From Treponema_C sp050937815 (GTDB lineage Bacteria > Spirochaetota > Spirochaetia > Treponematales > Treponemataceae), in the NCBI RefSeq assembly GCF_050937815.1, contig NZ_JACDIJ010000004.1, forward strand, positions 1 through 64,000: a stretch of 64,000 nt of DNA. The letters run 5' to 3'. Every line of letters begins with the position of its first letter. Position 1 is the first letter of the stretch. Below are positions 25,389 to 33,410 of this stretch, piece after piece. Under the pieces are notes generated by a model. It was given only the letters and a program-made list of their open reading frames with translations, ran no database searches and was not told the origin of the DNA. The translations under genes and the position numbers were made by a program.

Positions 25389-26532
25389 ACACAGCTCCGA
25401 TATCTTCCGCATTTTTGTAACGGGATATGTTTATTAAGATTCCGCACAAGCAAAGCGTTATTAACATTGAAGACCCTCCCGATGAAAAAAACGGTAAGGG
25501 GATTCCGGTCGCGGGCAATGCACCGCTTACAACGGCAATATTAATAAGCGATTGTAAAACGATAATAAGAGCACAACCGAATGCACAAAGGCTGCGGAAT
25601 CGGTCGGTGCATTTAAAAGCTATGGAAAAAGCTTTCCATGCAAAAAAAGATAAAAGACACAAATAAATAATAACTCCCACAAGCCCCATCGCTTCGGCCC
25701 ATCCTGCAAAAATAAAGTCGGCTTGCACTTCCGGAATAGCATTAATCCGCTGAACGCCGCCGATACCCTGCCCCCAAAAGCCTCCGGCACTGACAGCCCT
25801 CCGTGAAACCCGTATTTGGTAGTTCAAACCGTTTATATCCAATTCGGGCTTTAAAAAGGCAATAACGCGATTTGCACGATAGGGTTCGTCAAAAATAAAT
25901 AAAACGCTTATACATGCCGTAAGCAAAATAAAAATCATAAACCAATGTATTTTTATACCGACGATAAAAAACATACAAAGGGCGGTTATCAGTATAAAAA
26001 CCGCAGTTGAAAAATCGTCTTGTAAAAAAACGATAAGTACAAATGCAAAAACGCCGACTGCGGCAGGATATAAAGAAACCGAAGGATTATCCAAACGATC
26101 GTGTTTTTTTGCAAACAAATTCGATAAAAATAAAACAACCGCAAGTTTTGCCGCTTCCGAAGGCTGAAAGGTTACAAAAAACGGTACACGGATCCAACGG
26201 CTTGCACCGTTTCTCTTTATACCGATCCCCGGTATAAACGGAAAAAAACAAAGTACAAAAACGGCTATAACGATAAAGGGCAGCAGTTTCCGTACTATAT
26301 CCAAATCTATCCATGAAAGCATAAAAAGAAAAACCAAACCGACAGCAATACCTATTGCCTGCCGTTTAACAAAATAAAGCGGATTATTAAAAATACGTGT
26401 GGCATAATCCGTTGATGTAATGTATAAGGTTACCAATCCCAAACCGAGTAAAATGACGATACACGCAATAAATCCGACATCGTAACGTGAATTGACAACG
26501 GGTTTTTGGGGAAATACGGAATAGCGGCTCAT
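25381..26532 (-). CDS. ftsW: FtsW/RodA-family peptidoglycan polymerase
   Basis: A 383-residue polytopic protein with about ten membrane segments, of the SEDS family. Family motifs include FQPSEAAKLAVVLFLSNLFAKK (containing the catalytic-region Glu/Lys set), NYQIRVSRRAVSAGGFWGQG and PATGIPLPFFSSGGSS near the C-terminus. Position between murF and ftsQ favours FtsW over RodA. ATG 26532 overlaps the murF stop (ATGA) and has AGAGGTG upstream; the in-frame start at 26574 is less likely. Confidence 0.93.
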   Translation of the reverse strand: MSRYSVFPQKPVVNSRYDVGFIACIVILLGLGLVTLYITSTDYATRIFNNPLYFVKRQAIGIAVGLVFLFMLSWIDLDIVRKLLPFIVIAVFVLCFFPFIPGIGIKRNGASRWIRVPFFVTFQPSEAAKLAVVLFLSNLFAKKHDRLDNPSVSLYPAAVGVFAFVLIVFLQDDFSTAVFILITALCMFFIVGIKIHWFMIFILLTACISVLFIFDEPYRANRVIAFLKPELDINGLNYQIRVSRRAVSAGGFWGQGIGGVQRINAIPEVQADFIFAGWAEAMGLVGVIIYLCLLSFFAWKAFSIAFKCTDRFRSLCAFGCALIIVLQSLINIAVVSGALPATGIPLPFFSSGGSSMLITLCLCGILINISRYKNAEDIGAVYE

Positions 26533-27947
26533 ACGGCACCTCTTTCGTTTTGTTGAAAAATCGGAACCATACATTCCAAGCCCATACCGCGCGACGCTTT
26601 TATAAGGATAAAGGCCCCCGCATGTACCGCTTTTTTCAGTAGAGAATTACATTGCATAATAGAGGCGGTATCGGGAATGCAAAAAATCTTTTTACCGCCG
26701 GTATATGCGCTTTGTTCAAAAGCGGTGCCGAGTGCATGTCCTGCAAAAACAATTACATGTGCATCGGACTCTAAAGCTTTACCTACCAGCTCGGCATGAG
26801 CCTTGGATTCTTCATCTCCCAATTCAAACATATCTCCGAGGATAAGTACCTTTTGCCCCTGCCAATGTACCGAATTAAAAAAATTAAGAGCCGCACGCAT
26901 GGAATCGGGATTTGCATTGTACGCATCCTGAACAAGGGTTACCTCTCCTTCCAAAATCTGCATCCTGCCCGATAAGGGTTTAAGACTTTCCAAGCCGGCT
27001 TTAATTTTTTCGGCGCTTATGCCGAAATGCCGTGCAACCGAAACCGCCGCCGCCGCATTCATTACATTGTGCATTCCGCACAGCGGAAAACGGATTTTTA
27101 CCCCCTCATACAGGAATTCGCTTCCTTTAATTCCCAAATCTTTTATATGTTCCAAGCCGGATTCACCGTTAATTCCGAAAACAAAGATACTGCCTTTAAC
27201 GTTGCGCATTAAAAAATCTTTATAAGGCTCATCGGCACACACAAACCCCACGGACTGCTCCGTAAAATTTGAAAAAATATGTTTTTTTTCTTCAGCTATT
27301 TTATCTTTTGTGCCGAGAATACCGATATGGGCGGCTCCGATGTTTGTAATAACCGCAGTTTGAGGAAAAAGCACATCGGCCAACTCTTTAATTTCTCCGA
27401 CACGGTTCATCCCCATTTCAAAAACCGCAGCTTTATGGTGCGCTCGTATATTAAACACGGACAGCGGCAATCCCGTTTCCGAATTTAAATTCCCTTCATT
27501 TACCGCAGTCGGATATGCTTGAGAAAGTATAGCCGCAATACATTCTTTTACCGTCGTTTTTCCGCTCGATCCGGTAACGCCTATTTTTTTAAGCTTCGGA
27601 AAATGAGAAACATAGCAAGCGGCAAGCTTTTGGAATGCCCGCAGCGTATCTTCCACCAATACTACACACACATTTTCTTTTGAAAGCCGTGTAAAAAGCG
27701 CTGAAAATTCCGCAACCGAAGAACGCAAAGCAATGACAACCGAAGCTCCCCGTTCGGCCGCTTTATCTATATATGCGTGACCGTCGCATGTATTTCCCTT
27801 AAGAGCTACAAATAAACCGTTTTTTTGTACCTGCCGGCTGTCAATGCTCACCGAATCGAAATAACAAATATCCGTATGTGCATCAAACAGTGTACCGCCG
27901 GTTGAATCGAGGATTTCGGTAATTGTAAGCAAGGATTTATCTTGCAT
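26529..27947 (-). CDS. murF: UDP-N-acetylmuramoyl-tripeptide--D-alanyl-D-alanine ligase
   Basis: A 472-residue Mur ligase. N-terminal UDP-binding domain (SIDSRQVQKNGLFVALKG), central ATPase with GVTGSSGKTT (123-132), EMGMNRVGEI and ITNIGAAHIGILGT, and C-terminal DAYNANPDSMRAAL, typical for MurF. It adds D-Ala-D-Ala to the UDP-MurNAc-tripeptide in the cytoplasm. It overlaps the ftsL-like gene by 11 nt. Confidence 0.95.
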   Translation of the reverse strand: MQDKSLLTITEILDSTGGTLFDAHTDICYFDSVSIDSRQVQKNGLFVALKGNTCDGHAYIDKAAERGASVVIALRSSVAEFSALFTRLSKENVCVVLVEDTLRAFQKLAACYVSHFPKLKKIGVTGSSGKTTVKECIAAILSQAYPTAVNEGNLNSETGLPLSVFNIRAHHKAAVFEMGMNRVGEIKELADVLFPQTAVITNIGAAHIGILGTKDKIAEEKKHIFSNFTEQSVGFVCADEPYKDFLMRNVKGSIFVFGINGESGLEHIKDLGIKGSEFLYEGVKIRFPLCGMHNVMNAAAAVSVARHFGISAEKIKAGLESLKPLSGRMQILEGEVTLVQDAYNANPDSMRAALNFFNSVHWQGQKVLILGDMFELGDEESKAHAELVGKALESDAHVIVFAGHALGTAFEQSAYTGGKKIFCIPDTASIMQCNSLLKKAVHAGAFILIKASRGMGLECMVPIFQQNERGAV

Positions 27948-28305
27948 CCGTATGTCCCGCCTTTTTGTCCGTCAAACGCTTGATTTGTACCCGATCTATT
28001 TCTTCCGAAGAAGCTTGATGCATCCCCAATTCTTCAACCGCAATTTTTTCGATACGTGCGGAAGAAGACAAAAGTCCGATATCGCTGATAAGCTGTTTAT
28101 TGCTTTCTATCAAATCGCTTTGTTTTTTTTCAAGATTTTTCAATTGATTTTCAAGCTGTACATAGCGGTATCCCTGTAAACTTTGTAGAGCAAGCAGTCC
28201 CGGTATGCATAGGGCAATGAGAATAAAAACAATATCTTTACAAATCGGTTTTGCGTTTTTCATATTACCTTCTTGTTTATTATCGGTTTTTTTTGCTTTA
28301 AACAT
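27937..28305 (-). CDS. ftsL: FtsL-like small bitopic division protein
   Basis: A 122-residue protein with one membrane segment (about 24-44, IVFILIALCIPGLLALQSL) followed by a heptad-rich stretch (LENQLKNLEKKQSDLIESNKQ) ending in EKIAVEELGMHQASSEEI, the usual FtsL/DivIC pattern. It should form a periplasmic coiled coil in the divisome. Sequence conservation is low in this family, so the call rests on topology and position between rsmH and murF. The start at 28305 has AGAGGG; an inner ATG at 28263 is possible. Confidence 0.78.
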   Translation of the reverse strand: MFKAKKTDNKQEGNMKNAKPICKDIVFILIALCIPGLLALQSLQGYRYVQLENQLKNLEKKQSDLIESNKQLISDIGLLSSSARIEKIAVEELGMHQASSEEIDRVQIKRLTDKKAGHTDAR

Positions 28306-28317
28306 TCGGCAGCCCTC

Positions 28318-29280
28318 TTACAATTTGCGAAGCACACGCAGTTTTGCGCTGCGCGACGGCGAGTTTTCGGAAACTTCCCGTATATCGGGTACTACCGGCT
28401 TTCGGGTAAGCACAGCCGCCCGCGGTTTTCCCGAACAAGTACATATGCTCTGCTCCGGCGGACACACACAGGTTTTTGAACAGGATTTAAAATAATTTTT
28501 TACTATCCTGTCTTCCGCCGAATGAAAGGTTATAACCCCCATTTTTCCGCCGGGATTTAAAACGGTAAACGCTTTATCCAAAACATATGCCACGCGCTCC
28601 AGTTCTTTATTAACCGCTATGCGCAAAGCTTGGAACGTTTTTGTTGCAGGATGTATTGCGCCGTGACGGTAGCCTGCAGGTACGGCACGGTAAATACATT
28701 CGGCCAATTGTTTTGCCGATGTAAACGGCGATGTGCGCCGATGTTCTTCTATCGCGCGTGCAATACGTCTGCTGTAGCGCTCGTCGGCAAAATTAAAAAA
28801 AATATCGGCAAGTTCTTCGGCACGCAGTTTGTTGACTAAATCCGCGGCGGTTTTTCCGCTTAAAGGATTAAGACGCATATCGAGCGGTTCATCGCTACGA
28901 AATGAAAACCCCCTGCCCGAACATTCATAATGGAATACCGATATACCCAAGTCGAACAAGATAAGATCCGGTTTCGGCAGCGAAGACGGATAATCGGTAT
29001 AAAAGTCGGTAAACCATCCGTTAAAAAACGATATGCGCTCGCCGAAACCGGCCAAACGACTTCGGGCGCGCTTTTGAATTTCCGCATCCGCATCCAAACC
29101 TATAATATGCAAAGACGGAAATTTATTTAAAAATGCGTATGAATGCCCTCCTTCGCCGAGCGTGGAATCGATCATAAAACCGCCGTTTTTATAATTCTCA
29201 GCTTCGGGAGAAAGATATTCTAAGGTTTGCCTAAGCAACACCGGAGTATGTATGTACGTTTGAATCGATTCCCCACCCAT
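28318..29280 (-). CDS. rsmH: 16S rRNA (cytosine(1402)-N4)-methyltransferase
   Basis: A 320-residue MraW/RsmH enzyme. HTPVLLRQTLEYL at the N-terminus, SAM site DSTLGEGGHSYAFL, GLDADAEIQKRA, LFDLGISVFHYE, then KTFQALRIAVNKEL and GVITFHSAEDRIVKNYF in the C-terminal half. It methylates N4 of C1402 in the ribosomal P site. ATG 29280 is chosen over an in-frame TTG at 29286. It is second in the division operon, 12 nt after mraZ. Confidence 0.95.
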   Translation of the reverse strand: MGGESIQTYIHTPVLLRQTLEYLSPEAENYKNGGFMIDSTLGEGGHSYAFLNKFPSLHIIGLDADAEIQKRARSRLAGFGERISFFNGWFTDFYTDYPSSLPKPDLILFDLGISVFHYECSGRGFSFRSDEPLDMRLNPLSGKTAADLVNKLRAEELADIFFNFADERYSRRIARAIEEHRRTSPFTSAKQLAECIYRAVPAGYRHGAIHPATKTFQALRIAVNKELERVAYVLDKAFTVLNPGGKMGVITFHSAEDRIVKNYFKSCSKTCVCPPEQSICTCSGKPRAAVLTRKPVVPDIREVSENSPSRSAKLRVLRKL

Positions 29281-29292
29281 ATACAATTCCGT

Positions 29293-29736
29293 TTACAAAT
29301 GAATACCGTTTAAGCCTTCAGCAGCTTGCCGGAACGACGCATCGGTTTCGTTCAAATATTGTGCATAACGCTCGGCGTCCCACAATTCCATATATTTATT
29401 TACACCCATAATAACGCATTCTTTTACCAAGCCCGCATGTTCACGCAAACTGTGCGGAATGGATAAGCGGCCGGCTTTGTCGAATTCGACTTCCTGTGCG
29501 GGAGCAATTAAACGCCGGAGTACAAGACGCGAATCTTTGTTAAAAGGCGACGTTTGTTCCATCAGTTTTTCTGAAAAATTCTTCCATTCGGTCGGGGTAT
29601 ACAGCCATAAGCATCCGTCAAGCCCCTGAGTTATCATGAGAATATTTTCAGTTAAAACAGTACGCAATTTAGCCGGAAAAAGGATACGGCCTTTTTCATC
29701 CAAGGTATTGCGGTACTCTCCTGTTAACAACTCCAT
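29293..29736 (-). CDS. mraZ: Transcriptional regulator MraZ
   Basis: A 147-residue protein with two AbrB-like swapped-hairpin repeats (LLTGEYRNTLDEKGRILFPAKL at the N-terminus, EVEFDKAGRLSIPHSLRE in the second half); each holds the DxxGR motif. MraZ binds repeats in front of its own operon and represses it. The open frame extends to 29844, but the conserved start is ATG 29736, which lies right after the operator at 29738-29771. It is the first gene of the division operon. Confidence 0.93.
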   Translation of the reverse strand: MELLTGEYRNTLDEKGRILFPAKLRTVLTENILMITQGLDGCLWLYTPTEWKNFSEKLMEQTSPFNKDSRLVLRRLIAPAQEVEFDKAGRLSIPHSLREHAGLVKECVIMGVNKYMELWDAERYAQYLNETDASFRQAAEGLNGIHL

Positions 29737-29737
29737 T

Positions 29738-29771
29738 CCACTAATTACCACATTTATCCACTTTCTACCAC
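29738..29771 (-). promoter_or_regulatory. MraZ operator: four GTGG boxes at exact 10-bp spacing
   Basis: On the minus strand GTGG occurs at 29771-29768, 29761-29758, 29751-29748 and 29741-29738, each separated by six A/T-rich bases. Known MraZ sites are three or more TGGGN or AAAGTGG-type boxes with 10-bp periodicity just upstream of mraZ. The last box lies one base from the mraZ ATG and covers its ribosome-site region, so binding would block both start of transcription and translation. Confidence 0.85.
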
Positions 29772-29779
29772 TTTTATAC

Positions 29780-29807
29780 ATTTTAACGTAAAAAAACCTA
29801 ATGTCAA
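29780..29807 (-). promoter_or_regulatory. Sigma70 promoter of the mraZ-division operon
   Basis: Minus strand: -35 TTGACA (29802-29807), 16-nt spacer, -10 TAAAAT (29780-29785). The expected start near 29773 is immediately before the four GTGG boxes. Confidence 0.75.
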
Positions 29808-29845
29808 CGTATAAATAATAAAAAAATGGGAAAACGGCATCCATC

Positions 29846-29874
29846 TTTACATTTTAATTATACAGATGTATAGT
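29846..29874 (+). promoter_or_regulatory. Promoter giving a probable leaderless mRNA
   Basis: -35 TTTACA (29846-29851), 17-nt spacer, -10 TATAGT (29869-29874), then six bases and ATG 29881. The expected +1 coincides with the ATG, and there is no ribosome site in this interval. Confidence 0.65.
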
Positions 29875-29880
29875 ATATTC

Positions 29881-30606
29881 ATGATAAATACGTACAACGA
29901 GTCGAGCTTACATAAAAAATTAAAAAAAGCGGCGGCACAAAAATATAAAGGTAAAATCGAAGAACATATAGATCCGTATATTTGCGATGTCGTTGCCGAA
30001 GACGGTACGGTTATAGAAATTCAAACGGCAAGTTTTAAAAACGTGCAAAACAAGCTGTCGGACTTACTCAACACCCGTTCGGTACATCTTATATACCCGC
30101 TTGCGGTTCAAACCTATATTGAATATTACGATGAAGACGGTTTGGCGTCGCGGCGAAAAAGTCCCAAAAAACGCTGCATGTACAACATCTTTGACGAATT
30201 GACGGGGATTTGGCCTATCTTACTCAATAAGAATTTTCGGCTTGAAGTTATCGAGGCAATTGTCGTAAAAAAACGTAAAAAAACCGTCCTGCCCGTTCAA
30301 TCTTTAAATAACAGGCGGCGGTATAAAAAAGCTTGGTACGGCTTTGACACCGATATCGAACAAATACTCGGAAGCACTTTGTTTTGCAGCGGCCGCGATT
30401 ACTTGCATGTATTGCCGGAAAACTTACCCGAAAACTTTTCTTCAAAGGATGTTTTATTGCACAGCCGATATAAGTTTTTAAACATACGGCACATAAACGC
30501 AATGCTGTGGACTTTACACAAAACGGAACTTATAGAGCGTACCGGCAAAAAAGGAAACAAGTACATATACCGCATAAAAAAAACACGGATACGCATCCCT
30601 GTTTAA
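29881..30606 (+). CDS. Unrecognised protein with predicted restriction-nuclease-like fold and C-terminal winged helix
   Basis: A 241-residue cytoplasmic protein; I do not recognise the family. The N-terminal part has KLKKAAAQKYKGKIEEHI, then CDVVAEDGTVIEIQTASF, an Asp...Glu-x-Gln arrangement seen in PD-(D/E)XK nucleases, followed by a helix. A basic central segment (VVKKRKKTVLPV, NNRRRYKKAW) and a C-terminal INAMLWTLHKTELIERTGKK region look like a winged helix. An in-frame ATG at 29866 lies upstream of the -10 box and cannot be used, so ATG 29881 is the start. Divergent from mraZ; it ends in a terminator shared with the flaA operon. Confidence 0.7.
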   Translation: MINTYNESSLHKKLKKAAAQKYKGKIEEHIDPYICDVVAEDGTVIEIQTASFKNVQNKLSDLLNTRSVHLIYPLAVQTYIEYYDEDGLASRRKSPKKRCMYNIFDELTGIWPILLNKNFRLEVIEAIVVKKRKKTVLPVQSLNNRRRYKKAWYGFDTDIEQILGSTLFCSGRDYLHVLPENLPENFSSKDVLLHSRYKFLNIRHINAMLWTLHKTELIERTGKKGNKYIYRIKKTRIRIPV

Positions 30607-30610
30607 AATA

Positions 30611-30641
30611 AAAAAAGGCAGCCCGTAAGGCTGCCTTTTTT
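30611..30641. terminator. Bidirectional intrinsic terminator
   Basis: Perfect 13-bp inverted repeat with A6/T6 ends (AAAAAAGGCAGCC, loop CGTAA, GGCTGCCTTTTTT). It lies between the convergent genes at 29881-30606 and 30652-31377 and can stop transcription in both directions. Confidence 0.93.
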
Positions 30642-30651
30642 GGCGAAAGGT

Positions 30652-31377
30652 TTACCAATTATCCATCATATCAAAAGGATCGTGGTTTTCAAACGCATAC
30701 ATATCGCTGATGGCACGCAAATCGTCGAAGTAAATATAGTAGGTTCCGAAAGCAACTTCAGGATCGCAGTCAACGCGGAAACCGACAACCGAAAGACCGG
30801 GGCGGCTGCTAAAATAAGCGCTGTCCTGTACGATACCGCGCTTTCCGTCGGGAGAAGGAGGAACGGCGACAACCATTTGTTTCCAACCCGTAAAAGAAAG
30901 AGAACCCATGTACAATTCAAAATTATTGCCGAAAAAATCCCGCACAAGGAGGGTTAAGGTATGATTTTGATTACGTCCGGCAACCCATACGGAAACGGTT
31001 TTGGCAACACCGTCTATAGCCAGAGGCTGGGAGGGCGTGATAAAAAAAGAATTGATACCGCGGCGGAAAAATTCGACTTTTACGCCGTAGGTGCGCTTAT
31101 CGGGCAACTCTTCGCTGCCGGCAGCCGCTATGGGCGACTTCGCTTCCGGATCGGGTCCGCCTTCAAAAAAGCGGCCGGTAATAATACCGTAATCGGGCGA
31201 CATTTTTACGTTCCAAGAACCTTCGCGTTCAAAAAGGTCTATCGACACTTCGCGAAGGGCAAAATTAGCCGAATCCGCCCCTAAAATGGTAGGATCGGGA
31301 GCTGCCAAATCTTTGTTTTGGGCAAACACAAAGCCCGCCGTGCAAACGGCCAATAACAGTACAATCAGTTTTTTCAT
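30652..31377 (-). CDS. Flagellar filament outer layer (sheath) protein, FlaA family
   Basis: A 241-residue exported protein; signal peptide MKKLIVLLLAVCTAGFVFAQ. The mature part matches the spirochaetal FlaA fold: SWNVKMSPDYGIITG, VEFFRRGINSFFITPSQPL, VWVAGRNQNHTLTLLVRDFF, GWKQMVVAVPP and VGFRVDCDPEVAFGTYYIYF. FlaA proteins coat the FlaB core of periplasmic flagella and stiffen the filament. It overlaps the upstream flaA-like gene by one base (TGATG), so the two are made together. Numbering within the FlaA family is uncertain. Confidence 0.85.
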   Translation of the reverse strand: MKKLIVLLLAVCTAGFVFAQNKDLAAPDPTILGADSANFALREVSIDLFEREGSWNVKMSPDYGIITGRFFEGGPDPEAKSPIAAAGSEELPDKRTYGVKVEFFRRGINSFFITPSQPLAIDGVAKTVSVWVAGRNQNHTLTLLVRDFFGNNFELYMGSLSFTGWKQMVVAVPPSPDGKRGIVQDSAYFSSRPGLSVVGFRVDCDPEVAFGTYYIYFDDLRAISDMYAFENHDPFDMMDNW

Positions 31378-32126
31378 CAGTTTGCTCCCCCGCTTACAGT
31401 ATTAAAATCAACATCTTTTAAATTAAATCCGTCGAAAATATTCGACAGCGTATTTGACGCATATCTGACTTGATCAAAATAAATCATAAAGTCATCGACA
31501 TATTCTTTCGGATCGGTACGGATTCTAAAGCCGACAAACATCATTTGTTTCGGTCCGGAGCGGAACCGTGAAACTTGGGGAATCCATCCGGGAACGTTTA
31601 CAATAACGTTTCTCCATCCGTTAAAAGTTAAATTGACGGCAGGCAGTACATGAACGCGGCCGTTGGCATCGCGGACAAGAACGTCAAGATAATATAAATA
31701 ATTTGCACCCCATACCCAAAAATCGATTTGGTTTACGTTTCCTTTAAAAGGAACTTCATAGGGCTGCATTTCTCCGTTTTCATCTTTTTTTTGGGGAAAT
31801 ATTTCAAACCAGTTATTACCCTTCCGTTGAAATTTAATTTGAACGCCGAGTACTTGCGGATCCGGATCCCCTTCGACTCTATATAACTGCAAAGAATTGG
31901 GCATTCCGGGAACATATCCCATCTTCGGATATATCTCATTTTTTTCTTCATTGACATATACCGACTTGCTCGCTTGAATACCCCATGACCAATCCACATT
32001 TTCAGGCACGTCAAAGTTATCGATTAAAATAGTCTCAACGCTTTTTGTATTCGGCTGGGCGGACAGCGGCAGACAGATACAAAACGCAAGTATAAGACTT
32101 ACACAGACCAAACCGTAATGTTTCAT
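31377..32126 (-). CDS. Flagellar filament outer layer (sheath) protein, FlaA family
   Basis: A 249-residue exported protein; signal peptide to about residue 24 (CLPLSAQ). It shares the layout of the next gene: ETILIDNFDVPENVDWSWG, VQIKFQRKGNNWFEIFPQK, FWVWGANYLYYLDVLVRDAN, GWRNVIVNVPGWIPQ and VGFRIRTDPKEYVDDFMIYF. The paired FlaA-like genes imply a two-component sheath. AAAGGAG ribosome site; a consensus promoter is at 32191-32219. Confidence 0.85.
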   Translation of the reverse strand: MKHYGLVCVSLILAFCICLPLSAQPNTKSVETILIDNFDVPENVDWSWGIQASKSVYVNEEKNEIYPKMGYVPGMPNSLQLYRVEGDPDPQVLGVQIKFQRKGNNWFEIFPQKKDENGEMQPYEVPFKGNVNQIDFWVWGANYLYYLDVLVRDANGRVHVLPAVNLTFNGWRNVIVNVPGWIPQVSRFRSGPKQMMFVGFRIRTDPKEYVDDFMIYFDQVRYASNTLSNIFDGFNLKDVDFNTVSGGAN

Positions 32127-32190
32127 CCAAAACTCCTTTTCTCATTATCATATAAGAAAGAAAACACTCATATACAAATATATCGGTATA

Positions 32191-32219
32191 ATTATATTTC
32201 TTCAACATATCTTTGTCAA
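32191..32219 (-). promoter_or_regulatory. Consensus sigma70 promoter of the flaA-like operon
   Basis: Minus strand: TTGACA (32214-32219), 17-nt spacer, TATAAT (32191-32196); every base matches consensus. This implies vegetative sigma70 and not sigma28 control of these flagellar sheath genes. Confidence 0.85.
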
Positions 32220-32317
32220 TCTTTGTTTTATTGTTTTAGCGGTTTTATAGCCCTTCTTATTGATTATTTTTTAAAAAGGGCGTACTATTGTTTTATAATC
32301 AATGACAAGGAGCTTTT

Positions 32318-33319
32318 ATGGTCAGTTATAAGGATTTGGGTTTGGTTAATACAAAAAAGATGTTTGCCAAAGCCGTTAAAGGCGGATATGCGATTCCCGC
32401 ATATAACTTCAATAACATGGAACAATTGCAGGCAATTATTCAAGCTTGTGTGGAAACGAACTCGCCCGTTATCTTGCAGGTTTCTTCCGGTGCGCGCAAA
32501 TATGCAAACCAAACCCTGCTTCGCTATATGGCACAGGGGGCGGTCGCATATGCAAAAGAATTGGGCTGCAAAAAACCGCAAATCGCCCTTCACTTGGATC
32601 ACGGCGATTCGTTTGAATTGTGCAAATCCTGTATTCAAATGGGATTTTCTTCCATTATGATTGACGGCTCTTCCCTTCCCTACGAAGAAAACATCAAATT
32701 GACAAAAAAAGTATGCGATTACGCTCACAAACAAAAAGATTACGTAACCGTTGAAGGCGAACTGGGCGTTTTGGCCGGCGTTGAAGACGATGTTTCGGCC
32801 GAAGAAAGCCATTACACAAAGCCCGAAGAAGTGCAGGACTTTGTAAAAAGAACCGGCGTCGATTCTTTGGCTATTTCCATCGGCACAAGCCACGGCCGCC
32901 AAAAATTCAAACCCGAACAGTGCACAAAAAATGCGGACGGAATTTTGATTCCCCCGCCTTTAGCCTTCGATATCTTAAAAGAAATAGAAAAAAAACTGCC
33001 CGGCTTCCCGATTGTACTGCACGGTTCTTCTTCCGTTCCCGTCGAATACGTTAAAGAAATCGAAAAATACGGCGGAAAGCTTAAAGATTCGGTCGGTATT
33101 CCCGAAGATCAATTGCGCAAAGCCGCAAAATCGGCTGTATGCAAAATCAATATCGACTCGGACGGACGCCTTGCAATGACGGCGGCTATCCGCAAAGTGT
33201 TTGCCGAAAGCCCCAGCGAATTCGACCCGAGAAAGTACCTCGGCCCCGCACGCGACGAGCTGAAAAAAATGTACATTCATAAAAACAAAAAGGTACTCGG
33301 CTCTGCAGACCAGCTCTAA
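32318..33319 (+). CDS. fba: Class II fructose-bisphosphate aldolase
   Basis: A 333-residue zinc aldolase. LHLDHGDSFE (Asp94 catalytic, His95 metal ligand), VEGELGVLAGVED, ISIGTSHGRQK (His192) and IVLHGSSSV (His235) give the active site. It splits fructose-1,6-bisphosphate into two triose phosphates in glycolysis. Strong ribosome site AAGGAG. A TATAAT at 32294-32299 is the probable -10, with no clear -35. It ends in a terminator at 33345-33390. Confidence 0.96.
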   Translation: MVSYKDLGLVNTKKMFAKAVKGGYAIPAYNFNNMEQLQAIIQACVETNSPVILQVSSGARKYANQTLLRYMAQGAVAYAKELGCKKPQIALHLDHGDSFELCKSCIQMGFSSIMIDGSSLPYEENIKLTKKVCDYAHKQKDYVTVEGELGVLAGVEDDVSAEESHYTKPEEVQDFVKRTGVDSLAISIGTSHGRQKFKPEQCTKNADGILIPPPLAFDILKEIEKKLPGFPIVLHGSSSVPVEYVKEIEKYGGKLKDSVGIPEDQLRKAAKSAVCKINIDSDGRLAMTAAIRKVFAESPSEFDPRKYLGPARDELKKMYIHKNKKVLGSADQL

Positions 33320-33344
33320 GATTTTGAGAGCTTGATTGTATAGG

Positions 33345-33390
33345 GGGCAGTCTAAAAAGCAAGCGGTTTTTTAGACTGCCCGTTTTTATT
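33345..33390 (+). terminator. Intrinsic terminator of the aldolase gene
   Basis: 14-bp perfect stem (33345-33358 with 33368-33381), 9-nt loop, then GTTTTTATTTAT. The inner arms GTCTAAAAA/TTTTTAGAC recur in the hairpin at 40443-40480, suggesting one repeat family used as terminators. Confidence 0.88.
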
Positions 33391-33410
33391 TATATGCATA
33401 AGGATCCTAT

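Noticed and set aside
30248..30596. Minus-strand frames opposite the nuclease-fold gene
   Set aside because: They are shadows of the plus-strand gene, without ribosome sites, and lie beyond the bidirectional terminator.
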